From assembly GCA_005239945.1 (NCBI GenBank), contig SBAY01000094.1:1-11465 (forward strand): DNA of 11,465 nucleotides, given 5' to 3'. Under the pieces are notes generated by a model, which saw only the letters and a list, made by a program, of their open reading frames with translations, searched no databases and had not been told where the DNA came from. A program made the translations under genes and the position numbers. The stretch's first letter is position 1; every line of letters starts with the position of its first letter. Origin of the DNA: Nitrospira sp. (GTDB lineage Bacteria; UBA9089; CG2-30-40-21; SBAY01). Positions 6,696-11,465 of the stretch are shown here, piece after piece.

Positions 6696-7067
6696 GTGCC
6701 CCGAAAGATTCTAATCGTTGATGATGATAAATCTATAATTGAGATTACAAAGGTTGTTTTAGAAATAAATGGATATGAAGTTTTAAGTGCCTTTGATGGG
6801 AAAGAGGCAATGGCTAAGGTGAGGCACGAGATTCCAGACCTCATCATGTTAGACCTGCTGATGCCTAAAATGGATGGTTGGGAGGTGTATAACCAACTTA
6901 AGGAATATTCTAAAACAGCCCATATTCCCATAATATTAGTTAGTGCCTTAGATAAAGATACCGAAATGAATAAAGAGATGGATGTTGAGGGTTATCTTGA
7001 GAAGCCTTTTGAAATTAATCAGTTAATCGCCAAGATAAATAATGTTTTAGCCTCTAAGCGGGAGTAG
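6696..7067 (+). CDS. Receiver-only response regulator (CheY/Spo0F-like)
   Basis: The 123 residues form one REC domain and nothing else. Visible are the acidic pair after ILIV (D9, D10), the phospho-acceptor D53 in LIMLDLLMPKMDGWEV, the conserved Ser (S83) in ILVSA and K103 in LEKPF. With no output domain it should act through protein contact or in a phosphorelay; no histidine kinase gene is in the window. Translation starts at GTG 6696; the ATG at 6694 is out of frame and soon stops. There is no Shine-Dalgarno sequence, and the promoter places the transcript start at the start codon. The last three codons (CGG GAG TAG) lie inside the tRNA-Gly gene, and the stop is made of tRNA bases U8-A9-G10. 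Confidence 0.93.
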   Translation: MPRKILIVDDDKSIIEITKVVLEINGYEVLSAFDGKEAMAKVRHEIPDLIMLDLLMPKMDGWEVYNQLKEYSKTAHIPIILVSALDKDTEMNKEMDVEGYLEKPFEINQLIAKINNVLASKRE

Positions 7068-7133
7068 CTCAGTTGGTAGAGCAACAGCCTTCCAAGTTGT
7101 TGGTCGCGGGTTCAAGTCCCGTCTCCCGCTCCA
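7058..7133 (+). tRNA. tRNA-Gly (anticodon UCC)
   Basis: A canonical 76-base cloverleaf with encoded CCA: acceptor stem GCGGGAG/CTCCCGC, D arm GCTC-AGTTGGTA-GAGC, anticodon arm ACAGC-CTTCCAA-GTTGT with TCC in the loop, T arm GCGGG-TTCAAGT-CCCGT, then discriminator T and CCA (7131-7133). It shares its first 10 bases with the 3' end of the response-regulator gene. No separate promoter is obvious, so it probably relies on the transcript from 6661-6689 and on RNase P cleavage before 7058. Confidence 0.98.
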
Positions 7134-7213
7134 TGATAATTAGGTAATCGGTACCAACCAATTATTGTGTTTTTCTTACTGATTACCAGATTATCCGATT
7201 ACCGATTACCTTA
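7134..7213. repeat. Inverted repeat of gattacc units between convergent genes
   Basis: A 12-bp perfect inverted repeat (aggtaatcggta at 7142-7153, taccgattacct at 7200-7211) encloses a T-rich centre. The right half is a run of 7- to 8-base units (gattacc, gattatcc, gattacc, gattacc, ttattacc). It separates the tRNA gene from the end of the convergent PhoH gene and could terminate both transcripts, although a strong stem followed by a U-run is lacking. Confidence 0.65.
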
Positions 7214-7218
7214 TTACC

Positions 7219-8535
7219 CTATTCCAACAGTTCTGCGGCGAGTTCGGCTAAGGCAGAGCGCTCACCTTTAATCAAGGTGATGTGTCCAAATATTTCCGCA
7301 CCCTTAAATTTCTCTACCAGATAGGTTAAGCCATTACTACTTGAGTCAAGATAAGGATTATCGATTTGATAATAATCTCCGGTAATTACTATTTTAGTTC
7401 CGGCACCGGCGCGGGTAATGATGGTTTTCATCTCATGTGGAGTAAGGTTTTGTGCCTCATCAACTATCATAAACTGATTGGGTATAGACCGGCCGCGGAT
7501 GTATGAAAGTGCCTCTAATTCAATTATTCCTTGCTCAATTAGCGATTCTAAACTCAAGTTTGAAAATTTATCATCCTGATGTGTGGCAAAGAGGAACTCA
7601 AGATTATCGGAGATAGGCTGCATCCTGGGCATCAATTTAGACTCTATATCCCCGGGTAAAAAACCAATATCCTTGCCAACAGGGATAATTGGTCTGGTGA
7701 CTAAAAGTTTATGATATTGTTTTTCTTTGATGACCTTTGTCAGTCCTGCGGCAAGGGCTAAAAGTGTTTTGCCAGTGCCGGCAATCCCAACTAAGGTAAC
7801 CAGCATTAGATTTTCGTCTAAAAGCATATCTAAGGCAAAATGTTGTTCGCGGTTGAGTGCCTTTATCCCCCATAAATTAGCATGAGAAATTTTAAGGGGT
7901 AAAATGGTATTGGTTTTGAGGTTATATCGTCCCAGTGCACAGTGAGATGGATTAAATTTATCAATCAGGGTGATATTTTGATTAGACTCAAAAGTCCCTT
8001 CCTCTACCTTTAGTTGTTTCTCTGTATAGAATTTATCTATGGTTACACTGTCTGTTTCTAAAACCGTCGTGCCGGTATAAAACTTATCCATATCAACCTT
8101 ATGCCGCTCATAATCCTGGGTGGATAAACCTAAGGCATCTGCTTTTACCCGCAGGGTAATGTCCTTACTGACAACGATGACGGGATTATTCCCTGTCTTT
8201 TTAAGATGAAGGGCTAAAGCCAGGATTTGATTATCTATCTTTTGAGGGTCTAATCCCTCTGGCAGGACATCAGTAGAAATATGACGAGATATTTCTACCC
8301 GTAACAGCCCACCATTTTCCAGGCGGACTCCATCAGACAGCCGGGATTTTTGTCTTAATTCATCCAGTGCCCTGGCAACACAGCGAGAGCTTCTACCAAT
8401 CTCGTCCACCCGCTTTTTCTGGTCATCTATTTCCTCTATGACCCCTAAAGGTAAAATGACCTCATTATCGGCAAAGACAAATAAGGCATTTGGGTCATGC
8501 AGTAAAACATTGGTATCCAGGATAAATGTTTTCAT
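7219..8535 (-). CDS. phoH: PIN-PhoH fusion ATPase (PhoH2/YlaK type)
   Basis: The 438-residue protein joins an N-terminal PIN ribonuclease domain (LDTNVLLHDP with D7; E34/E35; D101; D125) to a C-terminal PhoH ATPase (about 215-438): Walker A GIAGTGKT (250-257), the PhoH signature RPIIPVGKDIGFLPG (281-295), Walker B MIVDEAQN (356-363), GDYYQID (387-392) and GERS (424-427). PhoH2-type proteins are RNA-unwinding, RNA-cutting enzymes in the cytosol. In some actinobacteria they pair with an antitoxin-like gene; none is seen here. The start has a near-perfect AGGAGG at good spacing. The promoter (8849-8877) lies ~310 bases upstream with a 188-bp MITE-like element between, so the message has a long leader that can fold. 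The length is normal and the catalytic residues are intact. Confidence 0.93.
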   Translation of the reverse strand: MKTFILDTNVLLHDPNALFVFADNEVILPLGVIEEIDDQKKRVDEIGRSSRCVARALDELRQKSRLSDGVRLENGGLLRVEISRHISTDVLPEGLDPQKIDNQILALALHLKKTGNNPVIVVSKDITLRVKADALGLSTQDYERHKVDMDKFYTGTTVLETDSVTIDKFYTEKQLKVEEGTFESNQNITLIDKFNPSHCALGRYNLKTNTILPLKISHANLWGIKALNREQHFALDMLLDENLMLVTLVGIAGTGKTLLALAAGLTKVIKEKQYHKLLVTRPIIPVGKDIGFLPGDIESKLMPRMQPISDNLEFLFATHQDDKFSNLSLESLIEQGIIELEALSYIRGRSIPNQFMIVDEAQNLTPHEMKTIITRAGAGTKIVITGDYYQIDNPYLDSSSNGLTYLVEKFKGAEIFGHITLIKGERSALAELAAELLE

Positions 8536-8597
8536 TTTAGTATTTCCTCCTATGTGTTTATGCTACGGATTGAGGTATCCTAATTTAGTTCTGATTC

Positions 8598-8785
8598 GTA
8601 ACCGTTCAGGTAGATAGACTGTAGGCATTTAGGCTGTAGGGCGGAAGTATGTGAGCTGATATGAAACTCAGGGATTTGATAACCACGGTTTTGATTACGA
8701 CTCAAAAACATAGAAAACGAGAAGATTTTGGGTGGTCAATACTCAATAGCTAACAGCCTCTAGCCTAAACAACCTGAACGGTTAC
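8598..8785. mobile_element. MITE-like element with 8-bp target duplication
   Basis: A 188-bp non-coding element is bounded by perfect 14-bp terminal inverted repeats (gtaaccgttcaggt, 8598-8611; complement at 8772-8785) and flanked immediately by identical 8-bp direct repeats tctgattc (8590-8597 and 8786-8793), the signature of transposition. A second internal inverted match is tttaggct (8628-8635) with agcctaaa (8762-8769). Both shoulders are built of 7-base units (ctgtagg-type on the left, tcaatac/tcaatag/ctaacag-type on the right). No transposase is encoded. An 8-bp duplication fits several IS families, so the driving transposase cannot be named. Confidence 0.85.
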
Positions 8786-8848
8786 TCTGATTCATGCTAT
8801 ACCCCATTTTATTCTGATTTCAATAACTACATCTTCTCTACTTCAACA

Positions 8849-8877
8849 ATCTTACCACAAAAATATTATATTGTCAA
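8849..8877 (-). promoter_or_regulatory. Promoter of phoH
   Basis: Minus strand: -35 TTGACA (8877-8872), 17-base spacer, -10 TAAGAT (8854-8849) preceded by TGg. The predicted start is near 8842. The leader to the ATG is about 307 bases, of which 196 are the MITE plus one target-site copy; before insertion it would have been about 111 bases. Confidence 0.65.
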
Positions 8878-8892
8878 TAGCTTTATTTCTGC

Positions 8893-9212
8893 CACAGAAA
8901 TTCCCCAACTTTTAGCAATGATTTAAAGAAGTGGATTTTTTGAGGGGGAAAACCTTTTGAAAGTGGTTTGAAACCACACGGTTTTCCCCCTCAAACTCCC
9001 CTTTTCCAAAACTTTTTAACCACAAGGGTATAAAATTTTATTTACCCCATTTATAAGAAATGGGGTAAATAAAATTTTATACCCTTGTGGTTAAAAAGTT
9101 TTTGGGAAGAGAGGGGTTTAAGGAGAGAGAAACACTTTTTTCAAAAAGTGTTTCTCTCCCCTTAAAAAAACACCTCTCTTTAAACCACTACTAAAAGTTG
9201 GGGAATTTCTGT
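8893..9212. mobile_element. Compound three-hairpin repeat element
   Basis: Perfect 22-bp terminal inverted repeats (8894-8915 and 9191-9212) enclose three stem-loops: 16-bp arms 8939-8954/8980-8995 with a nested 7-bp hairpin (gtggttt/aaaccac); 45-bp perfect arms 9008-9052/9058-9102; and 24-bp arms 9117-9140/9143-9166 with one mismatch. The motif ttctgc flanks the ends (8887-8892, 9213-9218) and may be a target duplication, though one base is out of register. No coding potential. It sits exactly between the phoH and smpB promoters, outside both predicted transcripts. Confidence 0.75.
9008..9102. repeat. 45-bp perfect inverted repeat, 5-base loop
   Basis: The arms 9008-9052 and 9058-9102 are fully complementary around the loop ataag, the longest perfect palindrome in the window. 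As DNA it could extrude a cruciform; as RNA it would be a 45-bp duplex suited to RNase III. It is the central hairpin of the compound element at 8893-9212. Confidence 0.95.
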
Positions 9213-9234
9213 TTCTGCAAGGTAGCAAAATCTG

Positions 9235-9263
9235 TTGCATTTAATTTAATTGTGTGTTATACT
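9235..9263 (+). promoter_or_regulatory. Promoter of smpB
   Basis: -10 TATACT (9258-9263) preceded by TGt (extended -10), 17-base spacer and a weak -35 TTGCAT (9235-9240). The predicted transcript start (9269-9271) coincides with the smpB ATG at 9271, so the message is probably leaderless. Confidence 0.65.
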
Positions 9264-9270
9264 TTACGCT

Positions 9271-9726
9271 ATGGAAAAGGTAATCTGTTCTAATCGGAAA
9301 GTATACCATGAATATGAAATTTTAGAGACCTATGAGGCGGGAATTTCCCTTAAAGGCACAGAGGTTAAGTCGTTACGAAACAATCAGGCAAACCTGACAG
9401 ATAGCCTGGCACGGGTAGAAAGAGGAGAGGTGTTTTTATTCAATTGCCACATAAATCAATATCCATTTGGTAATATTCAAAATCATGAACCGACACGAGT
9501 CCGCAAGTTACTTTTAAAAAGACAAGAAATTAACCGTTTAATAGGTAAGACACAGGAAAAAGGGCTTACCTTAATTCCCTTACGGCTATATTTTAAAAAA
9601 GGTAAGGCAAAGGTAGAATTAGGACTGGCTAAGGGTAAAAGGCTTTATGATAAACGCGAGGTAATCAAGAAAAGAGAACATGACAAAGAGATAAGGCGAA
9701 CAATGAAAGAGGCAATGAAGGGATAA
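9271..9726 (+). CDS. smpB: SsrA-binding protein SmpB
   Basis: SmpB binds tmRNA and delivers it to ribosomes stalled on mRNAs without a stop codon (trans-translation). The 151-residue length is standard. Family features: an OB-fold core with GISLKGTEVKSLR (24-36), NCHINQYPFGN and NHEPTRVRKLLL (71-82), LIPLRLYFKKGKAKVELGLAKGK, and the basic C-terminal tail KRLYDKREVIKKREHDKEIR that enters the mRNA channel. The start is ATG 9271; an in-frame TTG at 9250 would add seven residues absent from the family and would lie upstream of the predicted transcript start. No Shine-Dalgarno precedes the ATG. The partner ssrA gene is not in the window. The gene converges on trxB, with a 32-bp palindrome between them. 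Confidence 0.96.
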   Translation: MEKVICSNRKVYHEYEILETYEAGISLKGTEVKSLRNNQANLTDSLARVERGEVFLFNCHINQYPFGNIQNHEPTRVRKLLLKRQEINRLIGKTQEKGLTLIPLRLYFKKGKAKVELGLAKGKRLYDKREVIKKREHDKEIRRTMKEAMKG

Positions 9727-9768
9727 GGGACAGGTGTAATACCTCAGGTATCAGTTAATACCAAATGA

Positions 9769-9851
9769 AATTTTGGATTTTGGATTTTCGATTTTGGATT
9801 AAGGATATTAAGATTCCTCAATCCAAAATCGAAAATCCAAAATCCAAAATT
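9769..9851. repeat. 32-bp perfect inverted repeat of attttgg heptads
   Basis: The arms 9769-9800 and 9820-9851 are exactly complementary with a 19-base loop. Each arm is four tandem heptads (attttgg, attttgg, attttcg, attttgg) plus flanking bases, a longer relative of the palindrome at 3330-3376. It begins 42 bases after the smpB stop, between the convergent smpB and trxB genes, where it could act as a two-way terminator or transcript-end stabiliser. Confidence 0.93.
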
Positions 9852-9961
9852 GTAATCGTAATCTGATAACTGATGGCTTACCAACCGGTAACTGAGCCAT
9901 TACGGACAGGTAATCTGTAATCAGGTAAGTCCCCGATAACCAAATTCACCTCTTTTGACCA
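9852..9961. repeat. Degenerate gtaatc/ctgataa-type repeats before the trxB 3' end
   Basis: The stretch is made of loosely repeated units (gtaatcg, taatctg, ataactg, aggtaatctg, taatcag) and two small inverted matches: atggct/agccat (9873-9878, 9895-9900) and ttacc/ggtaa (9878-9882, 9887-9891). The units resemble those at 7134-7213. No gene is visible. Confidence 0.5.
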
Positions 9962-10897
9962 TTATAACGTTGGGGAAATTTCTGCCTCTACATATCTTTG
10001 GGCAGAAAATGCAGCCGTAGCCCCATCACCACAGGCAGTAATTACCTGGCGAAGGAGTTTCTTTCGACAATCACCACAGGCAAAAATTCCCTGTTGGGAT
10101 GACTTCATTTCCTCATCCGTAAGAATATATCCTGATTCATCCAACTCTACAACCCCTTTGAGAAAATCCGTATTAGGGACAAGCCCAACGAAGATAAAGA
10201 CACCCTGGCAAGGGATTTCTGATGTCTGCAGGGTTTTGACATCCACAATTTTAACACCAGCCACCATATCTTTACCTAAAACCTCGGTAACCCTCGAATT
10301 CCAGACAAACTTCATCTTTGCATTTGCCAATGCTCGCTCCTGTAATATTTTTGTTGCTCGTAATGAGTCCCGGCGGTGAATCAAGGTAACCTTTTTCGCA
10401 AATTTAGTTAAAAATAATGCCTCTTCTACAGCGGTATCGCCACCTCCGACAACGACTATTTCCTTATCTTTAAAAAGTGCCCCATCGCAGACCGCACAAT
10501 ATGAAACCCCTTTACCGCGAAATTTTGTCTCCCCGGGAACCCCTAATTCCTTAGCTCTGGCACCGGTGGCAATAATTATCGAGCGTGCGTTATACACCGT
10601 ATCTCCAGCCGTTACCTTCCATCTATCCCTATCTTTTTCTATAGTTGTAACATCTTCGGCAATAGACTTTAACCCAAACTGTTCTGCCTGCTTTTTAAAT
10701 CGAGCCATCAATTCAAATCCATTAATTCCCTCAGGCAGACCGGGGTAATTTTCAATCAAATCGGTAATTACTGCTTGCGAAGGCACGGTATAGCTTTCAA
10801 TCAACAGGGTTGTCAATCTTGCCCTGGCCGCGTATAATCCTGCGGTTAATCCTGCAGGCCCACCACCAATAATAAGGACATCCACGATTTCAGTCAT
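9962..10897 (-). CDS. trxB: Thioredoxin-disulfide reductase
   Basis: A cytosolic FAD- and NADPH-dependent enzyme that reduces thioredoxin. At 311 residues it has the low-molecular-weight TrxR layout: FAD motif GGGPAG (11-16), redox-active C134-A-V-C137-D-G, NADPH motif GGGDTAVEEA (151-160), the HRRDSLR phosphate-binding motif (174-180) that favours NADPH, and the C-terminal FAD region GIFACGDCRKK...ACGDGATAA. Two departures are notable: the usual GGQ after the first beta-alpha-beta unit is replaced by VPSQAVITDLIENYPG, and the C-terminal motif carries an extra Cys pair (C274-G-D-C277). The start at 10897 has AGGAGG at ideal spacing and gives MTEIVDVLIIGGG; the frame stays open to 11170, but that extension is encoded by a repeat element. 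Whether NADPH or ferredoxin is the true donor cannot be settled here. Confidence 0.96.
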   Translation of the reverse strand: MTEIVDVLIIGGGPAGLTAGLYAARARLTTLLIESYTVPSQAVITDLIENYPGLPEGINGFELMARFKKQAEQFGLKSIAEDVTTIEKDRDRWKVTAGDTVYNARSIIIATGARAKELGVPGETKFRGKGVSYCAVCDGALFKDKEIVVVGGGDTAVEEALFLTKFAKKVTLIHRRDSLRATKILQERALANAKMKFVWNSRVTEVLGKDMVAGVKIVDVKTLQTSEIPCQGVFIFVGLVPNTDFLKGVVELDESGYILTDEEMKSSQQGIFACGDCRKKLLRQVITACGDGATAAFSAQRYVEAEISPTL

Positions 10898-10922
10898 TGT
10901 CTTCCTCCTGTTTAATTTTAAG

Positions 10923-11235
10923 AATATTGGCTCTTCTCCAATTTGATACAGTAAGATATTAAGTAACCGTTCAGCCGCTATTGTTGGGAATCCTTTTGGG
11001 GACGCTGTCCCCAAACCCCTGCGGGGGTAACGCAGTCCCCCCCGACCCCCTATTTTGCTGTCTGTATATAGGAATAACTGGTAATTCCAGGTGAGTCCTC
11101 TATACAGAGAGTAAAACAGGGGGTTCGGGGGATTGCAATCCCCCGACGGGGTTTGGGGGCAGAGCCCCAAAACAATCCAACATAATAGGTGAACAGTTAC
11201 AATTTACTGTACTAAATTGGAGAAGTTCCAAGAAT
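10923..11235. mobile_element. Imperfect inverted-repeat element upstream of trxB
   Basis: Nested inverted repeats cover about 313 bp: outer arms 10923-10954/11204-11235 (32 bases, several mismatches); inner ends gtaaccgttca (10963-10973) and tgaacagttac (11190-11200), one mismatch; then long imperfect C-rich/G-rich arms (about 10980-11067 and 11095-11185) with blocks such as ttttgggg and gcccccaaaccccg. The inner ends match the termini of the MITE at 8598-8785. No target duplication is evident. One frame is open across it into trxB, but it encodes low-complexity, Pro/Gly-rich sequence and is not a gene. Confidence 0.75.
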
Positions 11236-11251
11236 TTTTCCCTACTTTTAT

Positions 11252-11279
11252 TTTATAATGTCAGGTAGTGCCTCTTCAA
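11252..11279 (-). promoter_or_regulatory. Possible trxB promoter beyond the repeat element
   Basis: Minus strand: -35-like TTGAAG (11279-11274), 16-base spacer, -10-like TATAAA (11257-11252). If used, the trxB message would have a leader of about 350 bases that includes the whole inverted-repeat element. No better promoter is visible between 10898 and 10960. The match is weaker than at the other promoters. Confidence 0.35.
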
Positions 11280-11465
11280 GTTTAATTTAAGGAGTTCAGA
11301 GTGGTTTATAGAACGCTGAAATTGGAAATTAGGTTTTTCGCTCTCCCCTCTCCCCTCATTCCCAATTTCTAGTGCTCTGTCACACCTCAATTGATGGATC
11401 ATAATTACTGAACTATAGCCGTTCACACAACATTGAAATTAGAAATTGGAAAGTAGAAATTAGGA
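11280..11465. repeat. gaaattr heptad repeats; no gene seen
   Basis: Tandem 7-base units occur at 11318-11331 (gaaattg, gaaatta) and 11435-11462 (gaaatta, gaaattg, gaaagta, gaaatta), the second array running to the window edge. An inverted copy, ccaatttc (11362-11369), follows a CT-rich tract (11340-11360). The segment agccgttcac (11418-11427) resembles the GTAACyGTTCA element ends and may be a degraded terminus. No coding sequence is recognisable. Confidence 0.65.

Noticed and set aside
8887..9218. ttctgc as a certain target-site duplication of the three-hairpin element
   Set aside because: Only 6 bp, and an extra base (8893) separates it from the left terminal repeat but not the right; recorded only as a possibility.
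9250..9270. TTG start adding seven residues to SmpB
   Set aside because: It lies upstream of the predicted transcript start within the -10 region, and SmpB proteins begin close to the residues encoded from ATG 9271.
10898..11170. 91-codon N-terminal extension of trxB in the same frame
   Set aside because: It is encoded by the inverted-repeat element, is Pro/Gly/Arg-rich and unlike any TrxB N-terminus. ATG 10897 has an ideal AGGAGG and gives the standard FAD-motif start.
10955..11208. 8-bp target duplication around the trxB-upstream element
   Set aside because: The flanks gatattaa and aatttact do not match, so transposition cannot be shown there as it can for 8598-8785.

Overview
The window reads as ordinary chromosome from an AT-rich, Gram-negative (diderm) bacterium with many small non-coding repeats. 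The diderm call rests on an outer-membrane beta-barrel protein with a signal peptide and a C-terminal Phe. Protein sequences and repeat style suggest an uncultivated candidate-phylum lineage, but I cannot place it from the sequence alone. I see no CRISPR array, phage module, transposase or intact defence system.

Layout. Positions 1-425 hold hairpin-forming dispersed repeats that run up to the 3' end of a decayed type I restriction gene (hsdR, 426-1841, minus). A leftward gene run precedes it on the minus strand: outer-membrane protein (5352-6566), the C-terminal remnant of a ParE/RelE-type toxin (5223-5336), tyrS, a Crp/Fnr-type regulator, a fused undecaprenol/diacylglycerol kinase-PAP2 phosphatase, radC, then the hsdR remnant. 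Several joints are tight: ATGA at toxin/tyrS, a 14-base overlap at tyrS/crp, and 3 bases at radC/hsdR. From 6696 rightward lies a receiver-only response regulator whose stop codon falls inside a tRNA-Gly(UCC) gene. It converges on a PIN-PhoH ATPase gene (7219-8535, minus). smpB (9271-9726, plus) converges on trxB (9962-10897, minus).

Promoters. Four sites share one pattern: a 17-base spacer and a TGn-extended -10, three of them with a perfect TTGACA. At the response regulator and smpB the start codon lies 6-7 bases after the -10 box and there is no Shine-Dalgarno sequence, so both mRNAs are probably leaderless. The minus-strand genes with clear starts have good Shine-Dalgarno sequences.

What is unusual is the intergenic DNA. 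Almost every gap holds a palindrome or inverted repeat. These include a 188-bp MITE-like element with 14-bp terminal inverted repeats (TIRs) and an 8-bp target duplication inside the phoH leader, a ~320-bp three-hairpin element with a 45-bp perfect inverted repeat between the phoH and smpB promoters, a ~313-bp element upstream of trxB that shares the GTAACyGTTCA end, and 21-bp and 32-bp perfect palindromes at two gene junctions. Many are built from 7-bp units (attttgg, gaaattr, gattacc, ctgtagg). This heptad-phased repeat family is the best candidate here for something under-described.
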